A stretch of DNA of 64,000 nucleotides from Bacteroidota bacterium (GCA_029237775.1 JAQZBR010000004.1:558001-622000); one strand, 5' to 3'; numbered from the stretch's first letter, positions 53,062 to 62,512 are shown. Numbers and translations are program-made. Notes: generated by a model not told the origin, from the letters alone.

Positions 53062-53811
53062 ATGCCACAGCTTTCTGTCGTTATTATCACGTTTAATGAA
53101 GAAAAGAATATCGGGCGTTGCCTTGAATCGATTCAGGGTATCGCAGATGATATCGTGGTGGTGGATTCTTATTCATCTGACGAAACAGAAAATATTTGCA
53201 GAAAATTCAATGTAAATTTCATTCAGCGCGAATGGGCGGGATACTCTGATACAAAGAACTACGCAAATGCACAGGCGCGCTACGACTGGATCTTATCGCT
53301 CGATGCGGACGAAGCATTATCTGAAGAGCTCAAAACATCGATAGTAGAAGTTAAAAAGCAGGATGCGCAAAAGGTGTATAAGTTCAATCGCCTGACTAAC
53401 TATTGCGGAAAGTGGATTCGCCACTGTGGATGGTATCCTGATACGAAGATCAGGATCTTCGACAGAAGAACAACCCGCTGGGAAGGAATGATACATGAGA
53501 AATTAGTGGTGACCGAAGGAACACCTCAGCAGCTTGAAGGAGATTGCCTGCATTACAGCTACTACAAAATTGAAGAGCATTACAGGCAAAGCGATAAATT
53601 TTCAACCCTTTCTGCCGAAAGCCTTTATGCTAAAGGAAAGAATGCGTCAGTTCTGAAAATGATATTCAGTCCGGCAGTGAAATTCATTCAATGCTATTTT
53701 TTTAAGCTGGGATTTCTGGATGGCAATGCAGGTTTTACTGTGTGCAAGATCATGTCATCAAGCACATTCAGTAAATACAAAAAACTACGCGAACTGAATA
53801 AGAGAGCTTAA
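53062..53811 (+). CDS. Family 2 glycosyltransferase (WaaE/KdtX-like)
   Basis: The 249-residue enzyme has the GT-A nucleotide-sugar fold: LSVVIITFNEEKNIGRCLES at the N-terminus, VVVDSYSSDETE, and the DxD-type SLDADEALS. The second half (IRHCGWYPDTKIRIFDRR) matches lipopolysaccharide-core glucosyltransferases of the WaaE group. A C-terminal hydrophobic stretch may attach it to the membrane. The gene is convergent with the next glycosyltransferase, with stops 4 nt apart. Donor and acceptor sugars are not known. Confidence 0.92.
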   Translation: MPQLSVVIITFNEEKNIGRCLESIQGIADDIVVVDSYSSDETENICRKFNVNFIQREWAGYSDTKNYANAQARYDWILSLDADEALSEELKTSIVEVKKQDAQKVYKFNRLTNYCGKWIRHCGWYPDTKIRIFDRRTTRWEGMIHEKLVVTEGTPQQLEGDCLHYSYYKIEEHYRQSDKFSTLSAESLYAKGKNASVLKMIFSPAVKFIQCYFFKLGFLDGNAGFTVCKIMSSSTFSKYKKLRELNKRA

Positions 53812-53815
53812 CGAT

Positions 53816-54712
53816 TTACTTTCCTGCCAGCAACGCCTTTAGTTTTTTAAAGAAATTCTTTGCTTTCACTGAGGACGACAATTCAACTTCGGGAAGGGTC
53901 CCCTGAAATTTCATTCCTGTTTTAATATAATGCGTTGTAAGGGTACTGGTAGTAATTCCCCATTTACCTATGAAACGGTAATAGCCGGCATTCTTCTTAA
54001 TGCGGCTGACAGATTTAGATCCGAAATGATAAGCCCGGCTTTTACTTACGCCTTTGTAATAACGCACACCGATATTCCAGAGCTTCATTGAAAAATCAGG
54101 ATCGGAATACATACCCGGAGAAAATTCGATACTGTATCCACCAACGAGATCCCAAACATCACGGTGAACAACGTTTGGAGGCCATGTTGAGCCTTGCCAG
54201 TCGTGCATTGGAAGATCAGCGTATTCCGTAAGCAATTCCTCCTCCCTGAATGACTTTATATCTGTCCCATAATTTTTTGAGATCATACAGTTGTTCCCTG
54301 AATCAGGTTCGATACATGTAGAAGAAAGAAAGAAATAGTTATGACCGATACTTTTTATTTGATCAAGCAAAGCTCCATCCCATCCCGGGCAAACATACAT
54401 GTCGTCATTCATGTACATCACATAGTCAGTGGCAACGAGATTACGGCAATGATTAAGTGCATAACAAATCCCGATATTTTTTTTACTGTAGGAATAATCA
54501 ATATCAGCTTGTTGTTTCACCCAATCATGGCTGCCATCAACTCCTTCGTTAATATGGAGAATGATCTGATGTTTAAATGTGGAGTTCTTTCTTATACTGT
54601 CAACGCATAACTTCAGATATTCCAGATTATTCCAGGTCGGAATAAGAATGGAAAACTTCGCATCCGGAATATTTGTTTTTCGTGTTAATGTAAGAGCTGC
54701 ATCTGAGATCAT
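53816..54712 (-). CDS. Family 2 glycosyltransferase
   Basis: The 298-residue protein from the ATG at 54712 has FSILIPTWNNLEYLKLCVDS, then LNHCRNLVATDYVMYMNDDM (DxD-type NDDM) and a C-terminal acceptor region with QGSTWPPNVVHRDVW. It belongs to GT2 and would add a sugar to a surface polysaccharide or glycolipid. An in-frame TTG at 54721 is possible. The gene follows the O-antigen ligase-like gene by about 11 nt on the same strand, so both likely serve the same pathway. Confidence 0.88.
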   Translation of the reverse strand: MISDAALTLTRKTNIPDAKFSILIPTWNNLEYLKLCVDSIRKNSTFKHQIILHINEGVDGSHDWVKQQADIDYSYSKKNIGICYALNHCRNLVATDYVMYMNDDMYVCPGWDGALLDQIKSIGHNYFFLSSTCIEPDSGNNCMISKNYGTDIKSFREEELLTEYADLPMHDWQGSTWPPNVVHRDVWDLVGGYSIEFSPGMYSDPDFSMKLWNIGVRYYKGVSKSRAYHFGSKSVSRIKKNAGYYRFIGKWGITTSTLTTHYIKTGMKFQGTLPEVELSSSVKAKNFFKKLKALLAGK

Positions 54713-54723
54713 AGAAATCAAAT

Positions 54724-56307
54724 TTAAACAATGCCTTCTGATTTCGATTCGTTTTCTTTCATTACAAAAAGAAAGAAAGCATTTAAAAACGCGTAAAATG
54801 TAACTCCGACCTGTGTTTCAAGAGTGTCTTCCGATAAAAAAGAAATGGCTGCAATGGTAAAAAAGCTTACATAGAGCATACTTGAAAAAGCATTCAGTTT
54901 TAAAGGAGGATAGATCAAACTAAACAGGAACCAGATCAATCCGATGAAACCAAAGGCAACTGTAATGGATAAATACTGATTGTGAGACCGCAATCTCCAG
55001 GCCTTACCTAATGGCGAATCCCGTCTTTCATATTCTTCGTCAAATGCTTTTTGGATGTCACCCGTACCTACACCAATCACCGGATTTCTTGAAATGATCG
55101 ACACGGCCGCTTTCCAGAATTCAAACCGCTGAGAGATCGAATGTCCGTTTGCATCACCTGTATTCTGATAGGTTTGGATTTCCCAGATGATCTCAGAGAT
55201 CCGGCCTTTTACCTTCGACATATACTCAACATTCGCAATTCCTTTTTCGATGGCTCTGATCTCTTTGTCAGATAAATGACTCATCCCTTCGGCATCTTTC
55301 CGGAGATTTTTAGACGTGAGAAAACGCGCGAGTGTAAAACGGATTACGTCTCCCCGCATGCCCCGCCAGTTATAATCGAACTTGCTTCTCTTGTTCCATT
55401 CTTCCTTCAACTCCTGTTCACAGAAATAGATCCAGACGTAATGCCCATTCTCGGTAGGTCCGGTATTGATCCCCGTATGCTGATAAGGATTTCCTTTTGC
55501 AGTAAACTTTTCCAGCTTGGCAGGATCGATATGATCCACTGTCGCGTAACGTTTATAAGTGGAATGAATAAAATGGCCTGTCACAAAGAATAGTGTTCCC
55601 ATTATCAAAAACAAAGAATACTTCAAAACCCGGTTCTTCATACATGAGGCTTTCCACAACAAAAGAACACTGCCAGCCATACTTAATGCAATGATTCCGG
55701 TGATTGATTCGATCATGATCAAAAAAATCAGGAACCAGCACGCGATAAGAACGTGAAGCCAGCAGAACTTCTTCTCTTCGGGATGTCGGATAAGATAAAT
55801 ACAGGAAATGACAGCAACGGCAATGAGTAAAGCTAACCTGACATGAGAAATAAAAACGGAGGCATACCTTACATCCGCAACCACCTTATGAATCACACCG
55901 CCTAATATCAATGAACTAATAACAGTGCTGATGAGCAATGCAGCGATAAGCAGCTTAATAATTAAATGCTTCCATTTTAATGCGATTTCATCAGAGGTAG
56001 ATAAGATGAGGGGCAATACAAGCAAGGGGACTTTGATCCGGATATCTTTAAATGCGTAATCAAAATCGGAAGTATACAGTAATCCTATTATATGAAGAAA
56101 TAATAATGAGCTTGCTGCCAGTGCTGCCTTATTCTTAAAAAAGGAAAGGAATTTGTTTTTAAGGTCACCTTCAAGTATCCAGTTACAAACGAGAATGATC
56201 TGTGAAAGGCTCAACAAGAATTTCGACAAGGGCAAGCCGATCACCAGCAGGCTGAGTGCGAAAATATAAATGTAGTGGTGATACTTTTGCGGAAATAGTG
56301 ATCTCAT
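54724..56307 (-). CDS. O-antigen ligase/polymerase family membrane protein
   Basis: The 527-residue protein has about ten to twelve membrane helices and a long periplasmic loop between roughly residues 240 and 400. The Wzy/WaaL motif region reads PVIGVGTGDIQKAFDEEY, then LRSHNQYLSITVAFG. The family either joins O-antigen to the lipid A core or polymerises O-units; the sequence cannot tell which. It sits upstream of a GT2 gene and is separated from the ctp gene by a hairpin. A short palindrome CCTGA-CGT-TCAGG lies just upstream (56314-56326). Confidence 0.87.
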   Translation of the reverse strand: MRSLFPQKYHHYIYIFALSLLVIGLPLSKFLLSLSQIILVCNWILEGDLKNKFLSFFKNKAALAASSLLFLHIIGLLYTSDFDYAFKDIRIKVPLLVLPLILSTSDEIALKWKHLIIKLLIAALLISTVISSLILGGVIHKVVADVRYASVFISHVRLALLIAVAVISCIYLIRHPEEKKFCWLHVLIACWFLIFLIMIESITGIIALSMAGSVLLLWKASCMKNRVLKYSLFLIMGTLFFVTGHFIHSTYKRYATVDHIDPAKLEKFTAKGNPYQHTGINTGPTENGHYVWIYFCEQELKEEWNKRSKFDYNWRGMRGDVIRFTLARFLTSKNLRKDAEGMSHLSDKEIRAIEKGIANVEYMSKVKGRISEIIWEIQTYQNTGDANGHSISQRFEFWKAAVSIISRNPVIGVGTGDIQKAFDEEYERRDSPLGKAWRLRSHNQYLSITVAFGFIGLIWFLFSLIYPPLKLNAFSSMLYVSFFTIAAISFLSEDTLETQVGVTFYAFLNAFFLFVMKENESKSEGIV

Positions 56308-56393
56308 GTCTTTCCTGACGTTCAGGATTGTAAAAATCAGAATTTAATTGTGAACGGCATAAGTTTAAGCCTTCTATTTTAAGCTTTTCTCCA

Positions 56394-56419
56394 TAAAAAA
56401 AGGCATCCTGCGATGCCTT
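56394..56419 (-). terminator. Rho-independent terminator of the ctp operon
   Basis: On the minus strand, AAGGCATC-GCAG-GATGCCTT is followed by TTTTTTATGG, immediately after the ctp stop codon. Confidence 0.93.
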
Positions 56420-56424
56420 AATTT

Positions 56425-58161
56425 TTAGTTCTTTCCTTCCGTTTTTTTCCGGTTAAGCTCCTGTTCGCGTTTTTCATCGTAAAAAGGTTTTTCCGCCTTT
56501 ACAACTGTTGTGAGGATCTTCGAATATTTTGTGTTATCGCTAAGAATTGCAATAGCCTCTTTCAGCTCATCATCATCCTTGAGCGAAGCCTCAAGTCTGC
56601 CATTCTGAAAATAATAACGCGAAGCAATTTCCTCTTCAAGAAATTGCCTGATCTCGGGTTTGAATTTAACAAGATCCTCCTTTTTATTATGAGCCAGCTT
56701 TAAACGTAATGCTTCAAGATCTGCATTTATAGCATCGAGTGCTTTATCATCCTTTGCATCTTTTTTCAGCTCTTCCAGCGACCTTTCTGTTTTTGTAGTG
56801 TAATCATAATCTTTGCCGTTCAGAAAAGCAACGAACTCATCGTACTCAGCATCGGTTAATCTGAAATCGCGCGCAGCAATAATTGTAGGATGCGCATTCC
56901 TGTATTTGGTTGCAAAATCGAAGATCAGATTTTTTGTACCAAGGCTTAAAAGAATATTGCTATACTTCTTGGTTTCAACAACTACATCCGGAGTTACACC
57001 GCCACCATCGTAAACAATTCTTCCGTTCTTGGTTTTAAAAGCAGAGATCAATGAATCAGGAACTTTGTCGACACTACCATCTTCATTATGATGAGAATAA
57101 TCAAGCGCCTGAATACACCTGCCGCTTGGAATATAATATTTTGCAACGGTAACTTTCAACTGAGCATTATAGCTCAAAGGACGAGTCTGCTGAACCAATC
57201 CTTTTCCATAAGAACGCTGACCTATCACTACACCTCTGTCGAGATCCTGAAGCGCTCCGGAAACAATTTCTGATGCAGAAGCGGAACCTCTGTCGACAAG
57301 GATAGTCATTGGTATTGTCAGGTCAACGGGTGCATTCATTGCTTTATGCATTTTATCCCAGTCCTTCACTTTCCCTTTTGTACTAACGATCTCCGTTCCT
57401 TTATCTTCAAAAATATTCACGATATCGATCGCTTCTTTAAGCAATCCGCCCGGATTTCCACGCAAATCAAAAACAACAGATTTAAGTGCCGGATCTTTCT
57501 TTAAAGTTAAAAGCGCTTCCTTCACTTCCTGCGCTGCATTTTCTGTGAAGCCGGTCAGCTTGATATAGCCAATTCCCGGGCTAACCATTCCTGAATAAGA
57601 AACGCTTTTGATCTTGATTTCTTCCCTGTTAACAACCTTCTCTAATGGCTTCTTCTCACCTTCGCGCTCCACGACAAGCTTGATGGCTGTACTTGGCTGT
57701 CCCTTCAATATCTTACTGATGTCATCGGTCTTTTTACCTTTTGCATCAATGTCATTTATCTTCAGGATCTTATCCCCGGCCCTTAAATCAGCTTTCTGAG
57801 CAGGGAAGCCTTCATACGGTTCGGAGATAACCACATAATCACCCTGTTGGCGGATCAATGCACCTACTCCTCCATACTGACCGGTGGTCATGTAACGGTA
57901 ATCTTCAATCTCTGATTCAGGAATATAATTCGTGTAAGGATCAAGCGACTCGAGCATATCATCAATGCCGCGCTTCATTAAGTCTCCCGGGTTAGTCTCA
58001 TCCACATAATAAATATTCAACTCACGGAAAAGCGTGGCGAATATGTCGAGGTTCTTAGAAACCTCAAAATAATTGTCGACAAAGCTGTAAGATAAAATTG
58101 CGTAACCTCCGATAAGGGTGGCAATAATAACCAGTTTAAATTTTTTAAGATATGTTTTCAT
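56425..58161 (-). CDS. S41 family C-terminal processing peptidase
   Basis: This 578-residue exported or membrane-anchored serine protease has an N-terminal hydrophobic segment and a PDZ domain at about 90-170 (GVGALIRQQGDYVVIS). The tail-specific protease core follows: VFDLRGNPGGLL, VDRGSASASEIVSGA with the catalytic Ser, and SYGKGLVQ with the catalytic Lys. It degrades or matures periplasmic proteins. The last 150 residues are charged and helical. It closes the block DUF4271-hemD-rnpA-yidD-ctp, which I recall as a conserved order in Bacteroidota. Confidence 0.95.
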   Translation of the reverse strand: MKTYLKKFKLVIIATLIGGYAILSYSFVDNYFEVSKNLDIFATLFRELNIYYVDETNPGDLMKRGIDDMLESLDPYTNYIPESEIEDYRYMTTGQYGGVGALIRQQGDYVVISEPYEGFPAQKADLRAGDKILKINDIDAKGKKTDDISKILKGQPSTAIKLVVEREGEKKPLEKVVNREEIKIKSVSYSGMVSPGIGYIKLTGFTENAAQEVKEALLTLKKDPALKSVVFDLRGNPGGLLKEAIDIVNIFEDKGTEIVSTKGKVKDWDKMHKAMNAPVDLTIPMTILVDRGSASASEIVSGALQDLDRGVVIGQRSYGKGLVQQTRPLSYNAQLKVTVAKYYIPSGRCIQALDYSHHNEDGSVDKVPDSLISAFKTKNGRIVYDGGGVTPDVVVETKKYSNILLSLGTKNLIFDFATKYRNAHPTIIAARDFRLTDAEYDEFVAFLNGKDYDYTTKTERSLEELKKDAKDDKALDAINADLEALRLKLAHNKKEDLVKFKPEIRQFLEEEIASRYYFQNGRLEASLKDDDELKEAIAILSDNTKYSKILTTVVKAEKPFYDEKREQELNRKKTEGKN

Positions 58162-58186
58162 GTTAAAACGATTTTACTTTTTTAAA

Positions 58187-58426
58187 CTAAGGAACGGGAT
58201 CATGTCCGTGTCCGCCCCATGGATGACAGGATGCGATCCTTTTTGCAGTCAGGTAACCACCTTTAAATATGCCGTACTTTTTAAGCGCCTCTATCCCATA
58301 TTCCGAACATGACGGTGTGAAGCGGCAGGCAGGCCCCAGCAATGGTGAAATACTGTACTGATAAAACTTAATTAATCCAATGAACAAATAACGAACGGGC
58401 ATTGAAATTATCTTCAGATACTGCAT
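58187..58426 (-). CDS. yidD: Membrane protein insertion efficiency factor
   Basis: The 79-residue protein has an amphipathic start ([20 protein letters not shown]) and the family core [19 protein letters not shown], then [12 protein letters not shown]. YidD assists YidC-dependent membrane insertion. The ATG at 58426 overlaps the rnpA stop by one base (TGATG), so the two are coupled. The GTG one codon upstream is less likely. yidC itself is not here. Confidence 0.94.
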   Translation of the reverse strand: MQYLKIISMPVRYLFIGLIKFYQYSISPLLGPACRFTPSCSEYGIEALKKYGIFKGGYLTAKRIASCHPWGGHGHDPVP

Positions 58427-58800
58427 CACTTACGAATTTCCGGAATTAAACGTTGCAGCAGCTTTATTATTTTCTCTTCTGCTTCTGCATACGGAATTAT
58501 AGTTTTTCCGGTGTACATCAGCATCAGACAAACTGTTTTATCTTTATTGATATTATAAATCGCCTCTTTGTTTTTCCGGTAAGCTTCCCGCATCCGCCTT
58601 TTAATCTTATTCCGGTCGACTGCTTTTTTAAAATTTCGTTTTGGAACTGAAATCAGAACCTGCACCCCTGCAGCCTCCTGAAGCTCCTCACACAGCCAGA
58701 TCAACTTAAAAGACGGGCCAACAATTACCTTGCCCTTTTCAAACACTTTATCAATAAGCACTTTACTGCATAAGCGCTCTGATTTAGAAAATGTTTGCAT
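58426..58800 (-). CDS. rnpA: Ribonuclease P protein component
   Basis: RnpA is the protein subunit that assists the RNA of RNase P in cutting tRNA 5' leaders. The 124 residues include the RNP motif [19 protein letters not shown] in the middle and the N-terminal [14 protein letters not shown]. The stop overlaps yidD by one base. Usually rpmH (L34) lies next to rnpA; it is absent, and hemD is the neighbour instead. TACCTTTA (near 58806-58813) may be a nearby promoter. Confidence 0.95.
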   Translation of the reverse strand: MQTFSKSERLCSKVLIDKVFEKGKVIVGPSFKLIWLCEELQEAAGVQVLISVPKRNFKKAVDRNKIKRRMREAYRKNKEAIYNINKDKTVCLMLMYTGKTIIPYAEAEEKIIKLLQRLIPEIRK

Positions 58801-58884
58801 TGTTATAAAGGTAATATTAATTAAAGGCTGTTAAAACCAAATTATGATGGATGAGAACAAATGTACACAAACGGTAAAAGAAGG

Positions 58885-59637
58885 CTATTTTGCAGCTTTA
58901 TTCGCGGCAATGATATACTGCTCGAGAGCCATTGTCATTGAAGGGGCTTTGGGGTTCGGAGCGTGGATATCAAGCCTTAAACCGGCTTCTTTAACAGCCT
59001 CTGCTGTAGTAGGGCCAAAGCAGGCAATCCGTGTCTTATTTTGTTTGAATTTAGGGAAGTTCTTAAAAAGGGAACGTATTCCTGCAGGACTGAAAAACAC
59101 GAGAATATCATAATTCACATTGGCAAGATCGCTCAGGTCACTGGCAACAGTACGGAACATAACTGCCTTGGTATATTTGATCTTTTGCTCGTCAAGCTTA
59201 TCGGCAATTTCTTCTTTAGCGATATCAGAACAAGGCAGCAGGAAATTTTCAGTCTTGTGCTTTTTGATAACCTCCATCAGGTCAACAAGAGTCTGTTTAC
59301 CGTGGAAGATCTTCCGCTTACGGTAAAGGACATATTTCTGAAGGTAATAGGCTGTTGATTCGGATACACAAAAATATTTCATTGTTTCTGGAACAGTCAC
59401 TCTCATCTCCTGGCACATTCTGAAATAATGATCTACAGCATTACGGCTGGTCATGATTACGGCTGTATGATCGGTAATATTCACTTTATCTTTTCGGAAA
59501 TCCTGAGCGGCTACACCTTCTACATGAATAAAAGGGCGAAAGTCTATCTTAACATTGCATTTTTTTGCAAGGTCAAAATATGGAGATTTGTCTCCTTCCG
59601 GTTTAGGCTGACTTACAAGTAAAGTTTTTACTTTCAA
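58885..59637 (-). CDS. hemD: Uroporphyrinogen-III synthase
   Basis: HemD closes and inverts ring D of the linear tetrapyrrole to give uroporphyrinogen III for haem and corrin. The family is poorly conserved, but the Bacteroidota form is recognisable by MKVKTLLVSQPKPEGDKSPY at the start and VIMTSRNAVDHYFRMC, FFSPAGIRSLF and ACFGPTTAEAVKEAG later. The start is a TTG at 59637, exactly where the family's MKVK lies, and there is no ATG. The length of 250 residues is normal. It lies 55 nt after the DUF4271 gene. Confidence 0.88.
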   Translation of the reverse strand: MKVKTLLVSQPKPEGDKSPYFDLAKKCNVKIDFRPFIHVEGVAAQDFRKDKVNITDHTAVIMTSRNAVDHYFRMCQEMRVTVPETMKYFCVSESTAYYLQKYVLYRKRKIFHGKQTLVDLMEVIKKHKTENFLLPCSDIAKEEIADKLDEQKIKYTKAVMFRTVASDLSDLANVNYDILVFFSPAGIRSLFKNFPKFKQNKTRIACFGPTTAEAVKEAGLRLDIHAPNPKAPSMTMALEQYIIAANKAAK

Positions 59638-59691
59638 TTTTGCGCGTTTTAGTTAAACAAACAAAACTTTATCCTTTTTAACGGCCGTTAG

Positions 59692-60465
59692 TTAATATAC
59701 ATAGAGCATAAATAACTTTACCAGAATAACAAAGGGTATTATTTCAAGGGTGCAAAGATATAAAAATAAATAGAATTTAGAAACTCTATTACTGTTAACA
59801 CCGATAACAATACCCCTTAATAAACGTAAAGCAAGGAAACTCACAATAAAAAAGAAGCCCGCGTAAATGAAGATCCGGGGGTTAGCCTGCTTTGCGAATT
59901 CAAGGCAGATGACGACCGGAAGCATGATTAGCCCGAGAATATTAATAAATACAAATAAGGCTGAGCTGTAATCCAGAGCTTCTTTACCTGTTTTGAAGAT
60001 AAATCCCGACAAACGGATAAAAATGAATTTCACCAGGTACATTATCAGTAAAGCTCCTGCAATGAATAGATACATGAAGGTATGGTCACCCCGGGAGGTT
60101 AAACCATAAAATTCGAGTACCTGGCCGGTAAATAAGGTAATGCTGAATAAAAAAAGCAATGAAAGAAAGAGCCCGGTTCTGTTAGAACCTGAGTATTCGT
60201 CTCTTGACAATTGATTGGTCCTGTTTGGAGAAAAGCTTTTAAAAAGCTGGTTCAACCGCTTAGCATTGGCTATATAAAGCCATACGAAAACGCAAAAAGA
60301 TATGAAAAGGACCAGCGCCACCAGATAATCATAATTGGTGAGATGAAGCACCGGTTTTTGATGAACAGGCTGGAGTTCGTGACCTTTAAAAATTGATGGG
60401 CCTAAGGATGTATCCTGTGAAAAACCTGAATTCTTTATACTATCGGAAACTTTAATTTGAGGCAC
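59692..60465 (-). CDS. DUF4271 family membrane protein
   Basis: The 257-residue protein has about seven to eight membrane helices after a polar N-terminal region of about 40 residues. It belongs to DUF4271, found almost only in Bacteroidota and, as here, directly upstream of hemD. Its function is unknown; linkage to hemD suggests a role in haem or membrane biogenesis, which is a guess. The start is a GTG at 60465. Upstream codons in this frame run into a stop, and the ATG just upstream is out of frame, so GTG is the best start. Confidence 0.85.
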   Translation of the reverse strand: MPQIKVSDSIKNSGFSQDTSLGPSIFKGHELQPVHQKPVLHLTNYDYLVALVLFISFCVFVWLYIANAKRLNQLFKSFSPNRTNQLSRDEYSGSNRTGLFLSLLFLFSITLFTGQVLEFYGLTSRGDHTFMYLFIAGALLIMYLVKFIFIRLSGFIFKTGKEALDYSSALFVFINILGLIMLPVVICLEFAKQANPRIFIYAGFFFIVSFLALRLLRGIVIGVNSNRVSKFYLFLYLCTLEIIPFVILVKLFMLYVY

Positions 60466-60512
60466 AGTCCTGCAATTATTTCTTTGCCATTACTATTTAA
60501 ATAAATCTGTCC

Positions 60513-61505
60513 TTATGATTTACCCTCAACCTGTTTTCGTGGCGCGTGTTTTTTGGTAAGGTTAAATACTCTCGAAATATTGAATCCGAACTTATAACCA
60601 CCCTTTAACCAGCTGTCGGTGGTATAAGGAATATAATTATTTTCAATAATCCCTGCAGCATTTGTAAAGTTAATATGAAACACGTGTCCGCCAGTTTCTA
60701 TCTCTACTCCTACTGCGAGCGGGTTATAAAACGGGCTTGCACTGTTATTTGTGCGATAATCGGAGAAGGTGTAGAAATAATCCGCGATCAGAGATACGCG
60801 TTTTGTCACTTTCAAGCGAAAACCTCCACCAATTGAAATAAGGTCATTTGTTTCTTCGCTTCCGTTGTCGGGATTAATATTTGCAAGTACATAATTTCTA
60901 TGCTGGAAGCTTGGGATAAGCTGAACCGATAACCTTGACCCGAATTTATGAGCAATTAATAACTGCGCTACATATGCCAAACGGTGAATATCATTCTGAT
61001 GAAAATCCGCATTTCGTACAGCACCGTTATAGAACTGATCTGCTGTTTGCGGATTGTAACTCATATCACCATAAAAAGCAACGGAAAGAGGAATATGATT
61101 ATCTGTTGTTTGTGTAAGGAATCTGTATTTTACCAATCCGTCAATTAATTCGTTGGCCTTACTTCTCGCCACACCAACAGTCAGATTATCAGTAATACCA
61201 AAATCGAACGAAATGCGGATGTCTGTGGAGTTATCCAATCCATAAAGAGTGTGGCCACCACCTCCGCTAGCAGTTCCTGCATTCCCAAAACGGTGGGTAA
61301 CACGAAAATCCATCGTCCCTTTTTTTACCGTCTCAATTGACTGTGCATTGATGACTTTTGACGTTTTAAAGGTTGCGATCACCTTTTCATGCGTTTTTTT
61401 TGCTCCGGTAGAATCCAGCAAGCTTAAAAGGTCATCCTGAGCAAAAGCTGATGCAGGAAAAATAAGGACGAACGCAAGGAAGAATTTTTTGTATCTGTTT
61501 TTCAT
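60513..61505 (-). CDS. DUF5777 family outer-membrane beta-barrel-like protein
   Basis: The 330-residue product has a signal peptide (cleavage after SAFAQ) and then FKTSKVINAQSIETVKKGTMDFRV, split as FKTSKVINAQSIE and TVKKGTMDF, followed by RFGNAGTASGGG. Alternating strands such as ISFDFGITDNLTVGVARSK follow, as in a transmembrane beta-barrel. It fits DUF5777. The start is 3 nt downstream of the yceI-like stop and the cytochrome gene is further upstream, so the three form one operon. No transport substrate is known. Confidence 0.87.
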   Translation of the reverse strand: MKNRYKKFFLAFVLIFPASAFAQDDLLSLLDSTGAKKTHEKVIATFKTSKVINAQSIETVKKGTMDFRVTHRFGNAGTASGGGGHTLYGLDNSTDIRISFDFGITDNLTVGVARSKANELIDGLVKYRFLTQTTDNHIPLSVAFYGDMSYNPQTADQFYNGAVRNADFHQNDIHRLAYVAQLLIAHKFGSRLSVQLIPSFQHRNYVLANINPDNGSEETNDLISIGGGFRLKVTKRVSLIADYFYTFSDYRTNNSASPFYNPLAVGVEIETGGHVFHINFTNAAGIIENNYIPYTTDSWLKGGYKFGFNISRVFNLTKKHAPRKQVEGKS

Positions 61506-61508
61506 ACT

Positions 61509-62054
61509 CTACTTTTTATATGGTTCTAAGATAGCATTCAACTTTACATCAACATCTTCAGCAATATTCTGCACATACAGGCTAGGAACCTTTATTCCAT
61601 GATCAGCAATATGGATCTTGAATTTACTGTTTAGTGTAATCTCCTGTCCTTTAATGGTTACTGTTCCATCAATGGTCCTGTCTTTCTCCACTCCGTGAAT
61701 CGTCAGCTTTCCCGTGGTTGTTACTTTGTATTCACCGTCTTTTGTCCAGTCCACTTTCTCATTTATTTTTCCTTTAAAAATAGCATTAGGAAATTTTTCA
61801 CTCTCCATATAATTCTCGTTGAAGTGCTCCTGCATCAATGGCTTCTCGAATTGAAAAGCGCTGATCACTATTTTCATCTGAACATCATTAGTGGCAGTGT
61901 TAACTATAGGCTTACACGCTTTGTTGACCGCTTCAATGTCCTCTAAAGGGGAAGAAGAGAAAAAACTCACCTCACAATTTTTAGCAATAAAGATCTGAGC
62001 GTTCAGAGTATAACCAAATGCAAGTGCAATAATAAGGAGTGCTGACTTTTTCAT
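61509..62054 (-). CDS. YceI family lipocalin-like protein
   Basis: The 181-residue protein has a signal peptide (cleavage after LNAQ) and the YceI pattern: EVSFFSSSPLEDIEAVN, MQEHFNENYMESEKFPNAIFKG read as two parts, and GKLTIHGVEKDRTIDGTVTI. YceI proteins bind isoprenoid-type lipids such as polyprenyl quinones in a beta-barrel pocket. Located between a cytochrome c and a beta-barrel protein gene, it may carry a quinone-like lipid in the periplasm; that is inferred. The tight 3-nt spacing to the DUF5777 gene supports an operon. Confidence 0.93.
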   Translation of the reverse strand: MKKSALLIIALAFGYTLNAQIFIAKNCEVSFFSSSPLEDIEAVNKACKPIVNTATNDVQMKIVISAFQFEKPLMQEHFNENYMESEKFPNAIFKGKINEKVDWTKDGEYKVTTTGKLTIHGVEKDRTIDGTVTIKGQEITLNSKFKIHIADHGIKVPSLYVQNIAEDVDVKLNAILEPYKK

Positions 62055-62089
62055 GATGTAGGAATTTATTACTCTGTTAAAATGTGGTC

Positions 62090-62449
62090 TTAATTATTCG
62101 GAGCGCCTTGTTTTATCCAGCAATCAAAAAGTTTTCTTTCTGCGTCACTCAATGTAGGTGATCCGGCCTCGGGCATATCCTTAACGACCACAACCCTGTT
62201 GTGAAGTGAGCCGTTGTCAGCCTTTTGTTTCAGTCCAGCATAGTCGGTAAATTCACCATTTCCCGAACCGCCCGGTGAGTGGCATCCAACACAAAAATTT
62301 GTAACAAGGGGAGCGATCTGACTTGCATAGGAAACCGCTGAATCGCAGTCGCCTGCGGTATTTTTTGCCGGTTCCGGAACTTCACCTTTCTTATAGGTAC
62401 AAGCTGCATAAAAAATCAAAGAAGGGATCAGTAAAAGAAGTCTTTTCAT
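62090..62449 (-). CDS. Cytochrome c-like lipoprotein
   Basis: The 119-residue protein has a lipoprotein signal (LIFYAAC, Cys at about residue 17) and one c-type haem motif CVGCH near the middle (in NFCVGCHSPGGSG). A later Met in DMPEAGSPTLSDAERKLFDC, or a nearby one, could be the second axial ligand. It resembles the small haem domain of planctomycete/Bacteroidota cytochromes. A TATATTTG element (62472-62465) lies 16 nt upstream of the ATG. It is followed by yceI-like and DUF5777 genes. It would take part in periplasmic electron transfer. Confidence 0.9.
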   Translation of the reverse strand: MKRLLLLIPSLIFYAACTYKKGEVPEPAKNTAGDCDSAVSYASQIAPLVTNFCVGCHSPGGSGNGEFTDYAGLKQKADNGSLHNRVVVVKDMPEAGSPTLSDAERKLFDCWIKQGAPNN

Positions 62450-62464
62450 TGATATTCGTTTTTA

Positions 62465-62472
62465 CAAATATA
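62465..62472 (-). promoter_or_regulatory. -7 promoter element of the cytochrome-YceI-DUF5777 operon
   Basis: The minus strand reads TATATTTG, an exact TAnnTTTG match 15 nt upstream of the ATG. A clear -33 TTTG is not seen. Confidence 0.45.
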
Positions 62473-62512
62473 AACTTAAATAGGACTGTTTGAACGTAAA
62501 GCGTAATAGCTG

